DNA of 64,000 nucleotides from Bin87 sp965220265 (GTDB lineage Bacteria; Chloroflexota; Dehalococcoidia; Lucifugimonadales; UBA3495): positions 4,278,001-4,342,000 of the forward strand of contig CBDCPM010000004.1 of assembly GCA_965220265.1 (NCBI GenBank), read 5' to 3'. The position numbers and the translations under genes are program-made. The notes below the pieces were generated by a model, which had not been told where the DNA came from, searched no databases, and worked only from the letters and a program-made list of their open reading frames with translations. Below, piece by piece: positions 7,819-17,088 of this stretch. Each line of letters begins with the position of its first letter. Within the stretch, counting starts at the first letter, position 1.

Positions 7819-9627
7819 ATGGGCATACTCTGGCGCATCATCGGCATGGCCGGCAACTACCCGCTTCGGCTTTCGCTGTCTTACATCACGGCACTGATGG
7901 CAATCGGTTTCTCGCTGGCCATCCCCTGGCTGTTCGGGACCGCCATCGACCTCATGGTCGGTCAGGACGAAGTTACCAAAGCGTTCCTCAAGAAAGAATT
8001 CTCCCTTCAAGCGCTGGCGATTTTCGGCGCCGGCATCCTGGCGGTCAGCCTTGGTCGCGGGTTCTGCGATTTCGGCCGGACGTATACCACCGAATCGCTG
8101 TCCCAGAAGGTTTCGTTTGATTGCCGCAACCTTCTCTACGACAAGCTGCAGAACGTCAGCTTCGCGTTCCACGACAAGGAGCACACGGGCGACCTGATGT
8201 CCCGCGCCACCGCGGACGTGGAGGCAATGCGCCGGTTCGTAAACATGGGCATGATCCGCTCGCTGGACGTGGTCATCCGTATCGTGGCCATCCCAATGAT
8301 CCTGTTAGTGGTGCACTGGCAGTTGGCCCTAGTCAGCATGATATTCGTGCCGGCCATCATCCTGCGGTCGTCCTTCGTAATGCGCTCCCTGCGTCGCAAG
8401 TGGCTACACGTCCAGGAATTGATGGGCCAGTCAGTAACGGTACTCCAGGAAAACCTGGCCGGCATGCACGTCGTCAAAGCCTTCGCTTCCGAAGACTATG
8501 AGCGGGCCAAGTACAACCGCAAAGCCGAGGAACTGCGCGTTGAGTACTACGACGCGGAACGTATGCAGGGCACCAACAGCGCATGGATGACCCTCTACTT
8601 CACCTTCGCTCTCGGCGTCATCCTCTGGATAGGCGGCTGGCTGGTGATTCGCGGCGACCTGACGCTGGGCAACCTTGCCATGTTCTTCCTGTACCTAAAC
8701 CAGCTCACGTTCCCCGTTCGCGCGTCCGCTCAGATCATCAACACTTTTTCGCGGGCGATTTCGTCGGGACAGCGGCTCTTCAACGTTCTGGACACGGTAT
8801 CCCCGGTCTCGGAACTTCCCAGCGCCACCGACATGGGCAGGGCCACAGGCCACGTCAAATTTGAAGACGTTGCGTTCTCCTACGAAGACCGGGCTCCCGC
8901 TCTGCGTAAGGTTGACCTGGACGCCAAGCCCGGCCAGGTGACCGCCATATTGGGTGCGCCGGGCAGCGGTAAGACCACCGTGGTCAGCCTGTTGCCCCGT
9001 TTCTACGATGTTACCTCCGGCAAGATCACCATCGACGGGTCCGACATCCGAGACTTCACCCTCCAGTCTCTGCGACACAACGTGGGAATCGTCCACCAAG
9101 ACGTGTACCTGTTCAGCGCCAGCATACGAGACAACATCTCCTATGGCGTTGTGGGCGCTACGCAGGAAGATGTGGAGCGTGCCGCCAAGGTGGCCCAACT
9201 GCACGATCAGATCATGACCCTGCCAAACGGCTACGACACGTGGGTTGGCGAACGTGGCACGACGCTGTCCGGCGGCCAGCGCCAGCGCGTGTCCATCGCA
9301 CGCACCATCCTGATTGACCCGCCGGTGCTCATCCTGGACGACTCCACTTCCAGCGTAGACGTCGAAACCGAGAGACAAATTCACCGGGCCATGACCGAAG
9401 TGATGAAGGGTCGGACCACCTTCGTGATCGCCCATCGCCTCAGCACGGTGCGGGAAGCGGACCAGATCCTGGTGCTGGACAAAGGCGTCATCGCGGAACG
9501 AGGCTCCCACGCGGAACTGGTACGCACGGGCGGCATCTATCAGGGCATCTACGAACTTCAGCTCCGCCCCCAGGAGGAAGTCCTCCTCGAGGCGGCGTTG
9601 CCGGCCTACGGGAGGGCTGCCCTATGA
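7819..9627 (+). CDS. ABC exporter subunit 1 (TMD-NBD half transporter, degenerate site)
   Basis: This 602-aa half transporter has six membrane helices (about 1-310) of the type IV ABC exporter fold and a nucleotide-binding domain. Walker A is G-A-P-G-S-G-K-T-T (near 380), the signature is L-S-G-G-Q-R-Q-R (near 483), Walker B ends I-L-D-D-S-T-S-S-V-D, and the H-loop is I-A-H-R-L-S. The residue after Walker B is Asp where catalysis needs Glu, as in the degenerate-site subunit of heterodimeric exporters (TM287/288, BmrCD type). Its ATG follows a promoter at 7653. Its TGA overlaps the next gene's ATG by four bases, so the subunits are translationally coupled. Substrate (drug, lipid or peptide) is unknown. 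Confidence 0.93.
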   Translation: MGILWRIIGMAGNYPLRLSLSYITALMAIGFSLAIPWLFGTAIDLMVGQDEVTKAFLKKEFSLQALAIFGAGILAVSLGRGFCDFGRTYTTESLSQKVSFDCRNLLYDKLQNVSFAFHDKEHTGDLMSRATADVEAMRRFVNMGMIRSLDVVIRIVAIPMILLVVHWQLALVSMIFVPAIILRSSFVMRSLRRKWLHVQELMGQSVTVLQENLAGMHVVKAFASEDYERAKYNRKAEELRVEYYDAERMQGTNSAWMTLYFTFALGVILWIGGWLVIRGDLTLGNLAMFFLYLNQLTFPVRASAQIINTFSRAISSGQRLFNVLDTVSPVSELPSATDMGRATGHVKFEDVAFSYEDRAPALRKVDLDAKPGQVTAILGAPGSGKTTVVSLLPRFYDVTSGKITIDGSDIRDFTLQSLRHNVGIVHQDVYLFSASIRDNISYGVVGATQEDVERAAKVAQLHDQIMTLPNGYDTWVGERGTTLSGGQRQRVSIARTILIDPPVLILDDSTSSVDVETERQIHRAMTEVMKGRTTFVIAHRLSTVREADQILVLDKGVIAERGSHAELVRTGGIYQGIYELQLRPQEEVLLEAALPAYGRAAL

Positions 9628-11552
9628 TGCGCGGCGGCGGGGGTCTCGGCGGCGGAATGATGCGTGGGATGCGCGGCACCTCCGCCGACAGCATGTTCGC
9701 GCCGTCTAACGACAACCTCACCGACGAAGATGTCGTGGGACGCGTTTACGACAACCGCGTCGTGAAACGCTTCGCGACCTACATCCGCCCCTATAGCAAG
9801 TACGCGTTTATTGCGCTGGCCTCCTTGCTCGTCTATGCGGCGGTCAACGCAGCCATCCCTTTGCTGATCAAATACGGCATCGACTGGGCAGTCGCCGAGG
9901 GGAACGCCAATCGCGTTCACATCATCGGCGCCGCCTTCATGGTCATCACTGTAATCCACTTCCTGTCGAACCGGATGCAGTTCATATTCATCTCACTGAC
10001 CGGACAGCACATCCTGTACGACCTGCGGTCAAGCATGTTCAGTCACCTGCAGAACCAGTCCAACTCCTTCTATCACCGTACCCCCATTGGCCGCATCATG
10101 TCCCGCATGCAGTCGGACATACTGCAACTGCAGGAAACGTTCGAACTGATGGCCCTGGCGTTGGCCGAGCTGGTCACGGTAGGCGCGATCATCATCCTCA
10201 TGTTGATCATCGACTGGCAGTTGGCTTTGGTGTGCATGCTGGTCATGCCGATCCTGACGCTGATCCTGATGTACTGGCAGCGTTTTGCGCGGCATTCGTT
10301 CATGCGCATCCGGCGCGCCATCGCCATGGTCAACGGCGAGTACAACCAAAACATCACCGGTGTTCGGGTGGTGCAGAGCCTCAACCGGCAGGACGAAAAC
10401 CTCGCCCACTTCCGCACCCTCAACAACGAGTATCTCGACGCCAACCTCGAGGCCGCCCGATATTCGGGAATGTTGCAGCCACTGGTTGAGTTGCTGATTG
10501 GCCTGGGCATTGGTATCGGTGTGGTCCTCTTTGGTGGTTTCCTGCTCCAAAGAGATGCCCTGGAGGTCGGTACGCTGGCGGCGTTCGCCCTTTGGATCCA
10601 GAGGTTCTTCGAGCCAATTCGACAGCTCACCATGCAGTACAGCCAACTGCAACGCGCAATGGCTGCGGGGGTCCGCATCTTCGAGGTCCTAGACCTTGAA
10701 CCCGACGTAACAGACAAGCCCGACGCAATCGCCCTGCCACAGATTGACGGCGAGATCCGATACAACGACGTCACCTTCCACTACGTGCCGGGCACCGATG
10801 TTCTCAAGAACGTCAACCTGCACATCAAGGCAGGCGAAAATGTCGCACTGGTGGGTTCGACCGGCGCGGGCAAGAGCACGCTGGTCAACCTCCTGCATCG
10901 ATCGGCAGACGTCACCGGGGGATCGATATCAATTGACGGGCACGACCTCCGCGACGTGACCCGGAAGTCCTTGGTGCACCAGATGAGCATGGTCCTACAG
11001 GAACCTTACCTCTTCTCCGGGACGGTGCGGGAAAACATCCGCTACCAGAACGAGGGCACCACCGACGAAGAGATGATCGCCGCCTCGAAAGCGGTGGGAG
11101 CCCATGACTTCATCATGGAGTTGGAACACGGCTACGACGCCGAGCTGGCTGAGCGCGGCGTCAACCTGAGCATCGGGCAGCGACAGTTGATCAGCTTCGC
11201 CCGGGCCATCGTGGGAAATCCCCGGATCCTCGTGCTAGACGAAGCGACGGCCAACATCGACACCCATACCGAGCTACTGATCCAGCAGGCCCTGAACCGG
11301 ATCCTGAGAGGTCGTACGTCGATAGTGATCGCGCACCGGCTCTCCACCATTCGCAACGCCGACAAGATCGTGGTGCTGAATAGCGGCCGAGTTGTGGAAG
11401 TGGGCTCCCATGACGAGTTGCTGGAAGCTGGCGGCGCGTACGCACAGCTCTACGCCATCAACTACGGACTTTCCGGCCCCAGCGTGGACGTTTCGCCGAT
11501 CGGCGGCGAGGTGATCGGCGCGGACGGTTTATCCCCGGCGGCTGCCGACTAA
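9624..11552 (+). CDS. ABC exporter subunit 2 (TMD-NBD half transporter, catalytic Walker B)
   Basis: The partner half transporter (642 aa) opens with a Met/Gly/Arg-rich leader (about residues 1-17), then a soluble stretch, six membrane helices (about 55-345) and an NBD. Walker A is G-S-T-G-A-G-K-S-T, Walker B is L-V-L-D-E-A-T-A-N-I-D with the catalytic Glu, and the signature is the altered L-S-I-G-Q-R-Q-L. Because ATP sites form between subunits, the altered signature faces the Asp-containing Walker B of subunit 1, so one site is degenerate and one competent. This complementarity supports an obligate heterodimer. A strong terminator follows at 11576. Confidence 0.93.
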   Translation: MMRGGGGLGGGMMRGMRGTSADSMFAPSNDNLTDEDVVGRVYDNRVVKRFATYIRPYSKYAFIALASLLVYAAVNAAIPLLIKYGIDWAVAEGNANRVHIIGAAFMVITVIHFLSNRMQFIFISLTGQHILYDLRSSMFSHLQNQSNSFYHRTPIGRIMSRMQSDILQLQETFELMALALAELVTVGAIIILMLIIDWQLALVCMLVMPILTLILMYWQRFARHSFMRIRRAIAMVNGEYNQNITGVRVVQSLNRQDENLAHFRTLNNEYLDANLEAARYSGMLQPLVELLIGLGIGIGVVLFGGFLLQRDALEVGTLAAFALWIQRFFEPIRQLTMQYSQLQRAMAAGVRIFEVLDLEPDVTDKPDAIALPQIDGEIRYNDVTFHYVPGTDVLKNVNLHIKAGENVALVGSTGAGKSTLVNLLHRSADVTGGSISIDGHDLRDVTRKSLVHQMSMVLQEPYLFSGTVRENIRYQNEGTTDEEMIAASKAVGAHDFIMELEHGYDAELAERGVNLSIGQRQLISFARAIVGNPRILVLDEATANIDTHTELLIQQALNRILRGRTSIVIAHRLSTIRNADKIVVLNSGRVVEVGSHDELLEAGGAYAQLYAINYGLSGPSVDVSPIGGEVIGADGLSPAAAD

Positions 11553-11575
11553 CGGGCGAGTAAAGAACGCGGAAT

Positions 11576-11604
11576 GGGCGACCTCAGCGGTCGCCCTGTT
11601 TTTT
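11576..11604 (+). terminator. Rho-independent terminator of the ABC exporter operon
   Basis: An 8-bp perfect stem (GGGCGACC at 11576-11583, GGTCGCCC at 11589-11596), a 5-nt loop and TGTTTTTT follow the second exporter gene. Confidence 0.9.
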
Positions 11605-11616
11605 GCTGGATCCGCG

Positions 11617-12501
11617 CTAATCCCCGGTCAAAAAATCGCGAATGACCAAAGCCAGTTCAGCCGGTTTATGATAACCGATATCGTGGATGGTGTCGGAAAT
11701 CCAGCGAACGCGCCCGTTGGGCAGGGCTGCTTCTGCGGCGGCCACCATCACCTCTCGCTGGTGCGAAAACTGAGAATTGGCGCGGTCAGCGCGAGATCCG
11801 GCGGCGACGACCAAGGCGGGCACGGTGATCCTGGGCAGCACCATTGACGGCGGCTCGTTCCACATGGTCTCCAGCACCTGGGCATGATTCTGCGGGCTCA
11901 AGTGATCGTGCATCTGACCGTCGGGGCCCTCGTAGACCATCGTGAGAGCGATTGCCGCCAAGTCGTCTCCCCAGCAGAACGCAAGATTGCCAGCCAGGCC
12001 AGCCAGATACTCCTCACGGGTCCCCACCACTAGCCTGGGGGCGAGTCTCTGGCGGAATGCCTCCCACGTGGGGTTTGGCATTAGCCCGCCGTCCTGGAAA
12101 CCCCCGTCAATCATGACCACTCGGCTGACCCGGTCAGGAAAGCGCATCGCCAGATTACTGGCGACGTGTCCGCCCCACGAATGTCCCAGTACCGGCGCTC
12201 GCTGGATCCCGAAATAGTCCATGAGGCGGATTGCATCCTCGGCCAAGGTCTGCCAGTCGTAGCCGGTTGGCGCCTGGGTAGTCGCGCCGTGACCCCTCTG
12301 GTCCGGAGCGATGATACGGTAGTCGGCAGATAGAAACGGAGCGACCCGACGATACCAGTGGCCGGAAGAGGCTAACCCGTGGAGGGCGAGCAGGGGCTCA
12401 CCGCTGCCGCCCCAGTCCAGGTAATGAACGTGCAGGTCACCGATTGCGGCCACGCCGGATTGCGGGGTGGATTCGTTCCGAAGAGCATCAGAGTTAGGCA
12501 T
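11617..12501 (-). CDS. alpha/beta hydrolase
   Basis: This 294-aa alpha/beta-hydrolase-fold protein has the oxyanion motif L-A-L-H-G-L-A-S-S-G-H-W, then A-P-D-Q-R-G-H-G, the nucleophile elbow G-H-S-W-G-G near residue 120, and a C-terminal catalytic His in T-I-H-D-I-G-Y-H. D-Q-R-G-H-G and H-S-W-G-G are typical of the large group that includes epoxide hydrolases, esterases and C-C hydrolases, so substrate cannot be assigned. A cap domain spans about 150-220. The ATG at 12501 is the only good start. It is convergent with the exporter operon and divergent from pgi, with 137 bases between starts. Confidence 0.88.
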   Translation of the reverse strand: MPNSDALRNESTPQSGVAAIGDLHVHYLDWGGSGEPLLALHGLASSGHWYRRVAPFLSADYRIIAPDQRGHGATTQAPTGYDWQTLAEDAIRLMDYFGIQRAPVLGHSWGGHVASNLAMRFPDRVSRVVMIDGGFQDGGLMPNPTWEAFRQRLAPRLVVGTREEYLAGLAGNLAFCWGDDLAAIALTMVYEGPDGQMHDHLSPQNHAQVLETMWNEPPSMVLPRITVPALVVAAGSRADRANSQFSHQREVMVAAAEAALPNGRVRWISDTIHDIGYHKPAELALVIRDFLTGD

Positions 12502-12638
12502 GGTTATCCATTCGCTCCCGAATTTTGGCGCAGATTATACGCTGGATGCGCGGTCGTCGTCGGGCGTCCGGTAAGGACGCGAAACACGGTATGCTAAAAT
12601 CGCGTCATAGCGAACAGATGCCGGGCGAGGGAGTTCCA

Positions 12639-14279
12639 ATGACCGACCGCTATCACCTCGGCGACTATTCTCAATTGGTGGCCAATGCTGCGGCCAAACT
12701 GGATTTTGAAAACGTTGCGGCCCGACTTCGCGGCCACGATCACACGTTGTGGAGCGATGAAACCGCCGAGATATCCGACCGTCTCGCCTGGCTCACCCTC
12801 CCGACCGACATCAGGCCAGAACTGACTGAACTGAGTGAGTTTGCCCACGCGGTCAGATCGGCCGGCTACCAGCACGTGGTCCTGCTGGGCATGGGCGGCA
12901 GCAGTCTTGGTCCGGAGGTAATCCGCCAAGTGATCGGGTGTGGCTCAGCCGACGCGACAAGCCCGCGGATGCTCACGCTTGACAGCACCGTGCCGGATTG
13001 GGTCGCCGCCACGGCGGGGTCGATAGATCCCGCCCGAACCCTCTTCGCGGTATCGTCCAAGTCGGGCACCACCACCGAGCCACTGACCTTCTACGCCTAC
13101 TTCCGCGACCTGGCGGACGCCGCGCTGGGAGTGGAGGCCGCCGGCGACAATTTTATTGCCGTCACTGATCCCGGCACCCCGCTGGCCAAAAAAGCAGTTG
13201 AGGAAAATTTTCGTCGCGCGTTTCTGAACAACCCGGAAATCGGCGGCCGCTATTCCGTCCTGTCCTATTTTGGACTGGTTCCCGCAGCTCTCACCGGTGT
13301 GAATCTGGACCGGTTGGTCGCCTCGGCCGAACGAATGCAATGGCGCTGTCTCGCGGACAGACCCCTTTCCGAAAACCCAGGCGCTCTGCTCGGCGTTACG
13401 ATCGGCACCATGGTCCGCAAGGGCAAGGACAAGCTCACTCTGATCGCCAGCGAAGGCATCGAGGCCTTCGGACTTTGGGTGGAGCAACTCCTGGCGGAGA
13501 GCACTGGCAAGGACGGCACGGGCGTAGTGCCAGTGGAGACGGAACCGTTGGCGGACGCCGAGAGCGGGTACTATGGCAACGATCGCTTCTTCGTCCAACT
13601 CCGGCTGGGTACCGACGACAACATCGCCCCCGACCGATTGGTTGAAAACCTGCGGACGAGCGGCCACCCAGTGATCGTCCTCGAATTGGCCGACGCATAT
13701 GACCTCGGCGCGGAGTTCTACCGCTGGGAGTATGCGACCGCTGTGGTTGGGCACGTCCTGGGAATTCATCCCTTTGACCAGCCGGACGTACAGGGGGCGA
13801 AGGACCGCACGATCAGCGTTCTCGACCAGTGGCAGCGTAAGGGTCGACTCCCATCTGCGCGGGCGGACGAGCCCAGCCAACTCGCCCACCTGCTGAATGA
13901 TAGTCAGCCCGGCGATTACCTGGCGATCATGGCGTATCTGCCGGACACGGACGCGATACGCGAATCCGTCCACGAACTGCGCCGGCGCGTGATGGCGAAA
14001 TACCGGGTAGCCACGACGATGGGATACGGACCCCGTTATCTGCACTCGACGGGACAGTTGCACAAGGGTGGACCAGCCTCCGGTATTTTCCTGCAACTGA
14101 CCCAGGATCATACGTCGGACATCGCGATCCCGGGGTGGGATCTCAGCTTCGGCGTGCTGGCCGATGCCCAAGCCCTGGGCGACCTGCAGGCCTTAAACGA
14201 CCTGGGACGGCGCACCGTGTCGCTGAATTTGGGCAGTGACCCGACCAGCGGCATAAAGAGTCTCGTCGATGCCCTATGA
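12639..14279 (+). CDS. pgi: glucose-6-phosphate isomerase
   Basis: Pgi interconverts glucose-6-P and fructose-6-P. The 546-aa protein has two SIS domains. Visible are M-G-G-S-S-L-G-P-E-V, S-S-K-S-G-T-T-T-E-P-L (sugar-phosphate binding), W-V-E-Q-L-L-A-E-S-T-G-K and the late H-S-T-G-Q-L-H-K-G-G-P. The ATG at 12639 with GAGGGAG just upstream is chosen over an upstream in-frame start at 12525, because the family begins near here. Downstream gnd and zwf make this a carbohydrate cluster: zwf and gnd draw on the glucose-6-P that Pgi makes or consumes. Copy B of the palindromic element separates pgi from gnd. Confidence 0.93.
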   Translation: MTDRYHLGDYSQLVANAAAKLDFENVAARLRGHDHTLWSDETAEISDRLAWLTLPTDIRPELTELSEFAHAVRSAGYQHVVLLGMGGSSLGPEVIRQVIGCGSADATSPRMLTLDSTVPDWVAATAGSIDPARTLFAVSSKSGTTTEPLTFYAYFRDLADAALGVEAAGDNFIAVTDPGTPLAKKAVEENFRRAFLNNPEIGGRYSVLSYFGLVPAALTGVNLDRLVASAERMQWRCLADRPLSENPGALLGVTIGTMVRKGKDKLTLIASEGIEAFGLWVEQLLAESTGKDGTGVVPVETEPLADAESGYYGNDRFFVQLRLGTDDNIAPDRLVENLRTSGHPVIVLELADAYDLGAEFYRWEYATAVVGHVLGIHPFDQPDVQGAKDRTISVLDQWQRKGRLPSARADEPSQLAHLLNDSQPGDYLAIMAYLPDTDAIRESVHELRRRVMAKYRVATTMGYGPRYLHSTGQLHKGGPASGIFLQLTQDHTSDIAIPGWDLSFGVLADAQALGDLQALNDLGRRTVSLNLGSDPTSGIKSLVDAL

Positions 14280-14287
14280 CCCATTTC

Positions 14288-14463
14288 CTCACGCGTACGG
14301 AGTTTACGATTGCGAGGAGCGGCTTTCCCGTCGCCTGGACGACATCTCCGCGGCCAACGAGATTGCCGCGCTTCGCTCGCAATGACAAGGGACGGGGAGC
14401 TCGCGATAACGAGGGAACGGGCGCTCGCTGTGACAGTTTCAAAGCACGTGGGTAGGCGTCGAG
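14288..14463. repeat. dispersed palindromic element, copy B
   Basis: It fills most of the 301-base pgi-gnd gap. Outer arms are CTCACGCGTAC and GGGTAGGCGTCGAG; inner arms are ATTGCGAGGAGCGG and CGCTTCGCTCGCAATGAC. The interior differs from copy A but the ends match. No gene is supported in this gap. Confidence 0.75.
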
Positions 14464-14580
14464 ACCTAACCCTTGCTGACATCCTGGAACCATACAGTGG
14501 GAACACATAAGCTGAGCCAGCAGCCTGCCGAACGCCGCTTACGCAACGGCACGGCGATGAAATAGCGGGAGAAGAGCGTT

Positions 14581-15507
14581 TTGGAAATCGGAATGATCGG
14601 ATTGGGCCGTATGGGCGCCAACATGACCCAGAGGCTGCTGCTGGGCGGACACGACATCGTTGCCTACGACCAGAACTCGGACGCGGTGTCCGAGAGCAGC
14701 GCGGGCGGCGCAGTTGCCGCTGCATCGGTGGCAGATCTGGTCGAGAAGCTGAGCGTCCCACGCGGGGTATGGATCATGCTGCCGGCGGGTGCGGTCACCG
14801 ACACCGTCATCGATGAGCTGGCGGGGCTGCTGACTGCGGGAGACGCCGTAATCGACGGAGGCAACGCCAATTACAAGGACACGTTGCGCCGGGGCGAATC
14901 CCTGTCCCAGCGGGGAATATATCTGTTGGACGCCGGGACCAGCGGAGGCATTTGGGGTCTGGCCGAAGGCTATTCGCTGATGGTAGGCGGCGACCCCGAA
15001 GTCTTTAGCCGCCTAGAGCCCATCTTCCAGACCCTGGCTCCCGCCGAGGACAAAGGATACTCCCACGTCGGGCCCACTGGGGCCGGCCACTTCACCAAGA
15101 TGGTGCACAACGGCGTCGAATACGCACTGATGCAAGCCTACGCCGAGGGTTTCGAGTTGCTCCAAGCCAAGCAACCCGAGTTCGACCTGGACCTCACCGC
15201 AATCGCCAAGACCTGGCAACACGGCAGCGTGGTACGGTCGTGGCTGCTGGACCTGGCGGTTCGCGCGCTGGAGGAGGATCCGGACCTGGAAAGTTTGGCC
15301 GCGTACGTGGAGGACTCCGGCGAGGGGCGTTGGACGGTGAACGAGTCGGTTGAGTTGGCGGTGCCCACGCCGGCGATCACGGCCGCGCTGTACCAACGGT
15401 TCCGCTCTCGGCAGGCGGAGCCATTCGGCGCGCGCCTGCTGGCGGCGCTGCGCAACCAGTTCGGCGGCCACGCCGTCCGCGAAGCTACGCGGGAGACCGG
15501 ATCGTGA
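14581..15507 (+). CDS. gnd: 6-phosphogluconate dehydrogenase (decarboxylating), short GndA type
   Basis: Gnd oxidises and decarboxylates 6-phosphogluconate to ribulose-5-P. At 308 aa this is the short form (about 300 aa, against about 470 for the classical enzyme), often NAD-preferring. The Rossmann start is M-I-G-L-G-R-M-G-A-N-M. Substrate motifs are D-G-G-N-A-N-Y, L-D-A-G-T-S-G-G-I-W-G and the catalytic G-P-T-G-A-G-H-F-T-K-M-V-H-N-G-V-E-Y-A-L. The start is a TTG with GGGAGAA upstream; the Rossmann motif sits too close for a later start. The stop overlaps the zwf start as GTGA. No lactonase gene is in the window. Confidence 0.93.
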   Translation: MEIGMIGLGRMGANMTQRLLLGGHDIVAYDQNSDAVSESSAGGAVAAASVADLVEKLSVPRGVWIMLPAGAVTDTVIDELAGLLTAGDAVIDGGNANYKDTLRRGESLSQRGIYLLDAGTSGGIWGLAEGYSLMVGGDPEVFSRLEPIFQTLAPAEDKGYSHVGPTGAGHFTKMVHNGVEYALMQAYAEGFELLQAKQPEFDLDLTAIAKTWQHGSVVRSWLLDLAVRALEEDPDLESLAAYVEDSGEGRWTVNESVELAVPTPAITAALYQRFRSRQAEPFGARLLAALRNQFGGHAVREATRETGS

Positions 15508-16997
15508 CCGACCCCGGCGCACCTGGCAACGTCGCCGACGGCGTTACCGCTGTCGTGATAATGGGCGCCAGCGGCAACCTGACGCGCACGAAGCTGGCGC
15601 CGGCACTGTTCAGCCTCTATCGCAAGGGCCGACTGCCCAGCGACGTTCGCATCATCGGCGTCGCCAGAGACGTGCTGGACGACCAGGCTTTCCGGGCACG
15701 GCTGCGACAAGACATCGACGACGCCACGGACGAAGAATGGTACGAATTCGCCGCCCGACTGAGCTACGTGACCGCCGACGTCACGAACGCCGACGCGTTG
15801 AGGACGCTGTACGACCGCGTCGCCGGCTCAGCGGACGGATCGGTCCAGACACTCAACTGCCTCTACTACCTGGCGTTGGCTCCCGGGCTGTATGAGCCGG
15901 CAATACACGCCCTGGCGGACGCGGGCATGACCGACGAGAGCCAGGGCTGGCGGCGGATCGTTATCGAAAAGCCCTTCGGATCAGATCTGATTACCGCGCA
16001 GAGCTTGAACCGACACATCCACAGCGTATTTCGGGAGGAACAGGTCTATCGAATCGACCACTACCTGGGCAAGGAGACAGTACAGAATCTCCTGGTGTTC
16101 CGGTTCGCCAACTCCATATTCGAACCGATCTGGAACCGCAACTACATCGACCAGGTGCAGATCACGGTGGCGGAGGACGTGCTGGTGGGTGAAAGGGGTG
16201 AGTACTACGACCGGTCAGGCGTGTTGAAAGACATGTTCCAGAACCACCTGCTGCAACTGCTGGCCTTGATCACCATGGACCCGCCATACGCCTTCGCCGC
16301 CGACGCGTTGCGCAACGAAAAGGTCAAGGCCCTCAGCGCGGTGCGTCGCCTGTCGCTCCGCGACGTGCCCAACAACGTGGTAATCGGCCAGTATGATGGC
16401 TATCACTACGAGCCGGGCGTGGCGCCCGGATCCCACACGCCTACCTATGCCGCGCTGCGCCTGTACGTGGACAACTGGCGTTGGCACGGCGTTCCCTTCT
16501 ACCTGAGATCCGGGAAGGGGTTATCCCGCAAGACCACGGAGATGATCATCCAGTTCCGTTCGCCGCCGCACATGCTGTTCCCGGTACCCGACGACGTGGA
16601 CATTCCGGGCAATACACTGTGGATCTGCGTCCAGCCCAATGAAGGAATCCGCCTGGAATTCCAGTCCAAGGTGCCTGATGCTGACCTGGAAATGAAGCCA
16701 GTATCGCTGGAGTTCCACTACCACGACGGATTCGCCGGGATAGACCTTCCCGACGCCTACGAGCGGCTCCTGCTGGACGCGCTGGAAGGCGACGCTTCAC
16801 TGTTCACCCGCAGCGACGAGATCGAACTGGCGTGGAGCATCATCGACCCGATCGTTCACGGGCTGGATCTGCCCGGCGCCCCAGCCCCGTATCGCTATCT
16901 ACCGGGCATGGACGGACCGCCAAACGGAGAAGGGCTGCTACGGAGCGATAACCGGCGGTGGCTGCCGGGGTGCGTTGAAGTGGGCTACGGCATCTGA
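15504..16997 (+). CDS. zwf: glucose-6-phosphate 1-dehydrogenase
   Basis: Zwf makes 6-phosphogluconolactone and NAD(P)H from glucose-6-P, the first step of the oxidative pentose phosphate pathway. The 497-aa protein carries the dinucleotide motif G-A-S-G-N-L-T (Asn where Asp is usual), the E-K-P-F-G coenzyme loop and the active-site signature R-I-D-H-Y-L-G-K-E. Further on are V-L-K-D-M-F-Q-N-H-L-L-Q and R-S-G-K-G-L. The GTG start overlaps the gnd stop by four bases, so the two are translationally coupled. A GGGGCG-type hairpin lies 37 bases after the stop. Confidence 0.96.
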   Translation: MTDPGAPGNVADGVTAVVIMGASGNLTRTKLAPALFSLYRKGRLPSDVRIIGVARDVLDDQAFRARLRQDIDDATDEEWYEFAARLSYVTADVTNADALRTLYDRVAGSADGSVQTLNCLYYLALAPGLYEPAIHALADAGMTDESQGWRRIVIEKPFGSDLITAQSLNRHIHSVFREEQVYRIDHYLGKETVQNLLVFRFANSIFEPIWNRNYIDQVQITVAEDVLVGERGEYYDRSGVLKDMFQNHLLQLLALITMDPPYAFAADALRNEKVKALSAVRRLSLRDVPNNVVIGQYDGYHYEPGVAPGSHTPTYAALRLYVDNWRWHGVPFYLRSGKGLSRKTTEMIIQFRSPPHMLFPVPDDVDIPGNTLWICVQPNEGIRLEFQSKVPDADLEMKPVSLEFHYHDGFAGIDLPDAYERLLLDALEGDASLFTRSDEIELAWSIIDPIVHGLDLPGAPAPYRYLPGMDGPPNGEGLLRSDNRRWLPGCVEVGYGI

Positions 16998-17033
16998 ACG
17001 GCTTCATTGAAGCAGCAACCCACCAGATAACAA

Positions 17034-17059
17034 TAGGGGCGAATAATTGTGCGCCCCTA
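17034..17059. terminator. GGGGCG-type hairpin between convergent genes
   Basis: TAGGGGCG (17034-17041) pairs with CGCCCCTA (17052-17059) across a 10-nt AT-rich loop. It lies between the ends of zwf and the convergent CMD gene and probably ends both transcripts, although neither side has a long T tract. It is one of four related hairpins in the window. Confidence 0.5.
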
Positions 17060-17088
17060 CGATTTCTGCTGCGCGGCGACCCTGCGGA

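Noticed and set aside
12945..14171. 408-aa minus-strand ORF over pgi
   Set aside because: Antisense shadow of a high-GC gene with clear coding on the other strand; likewise the large antisense ORFs over dnaE (37526-38995) and nuoN (58361-59485).
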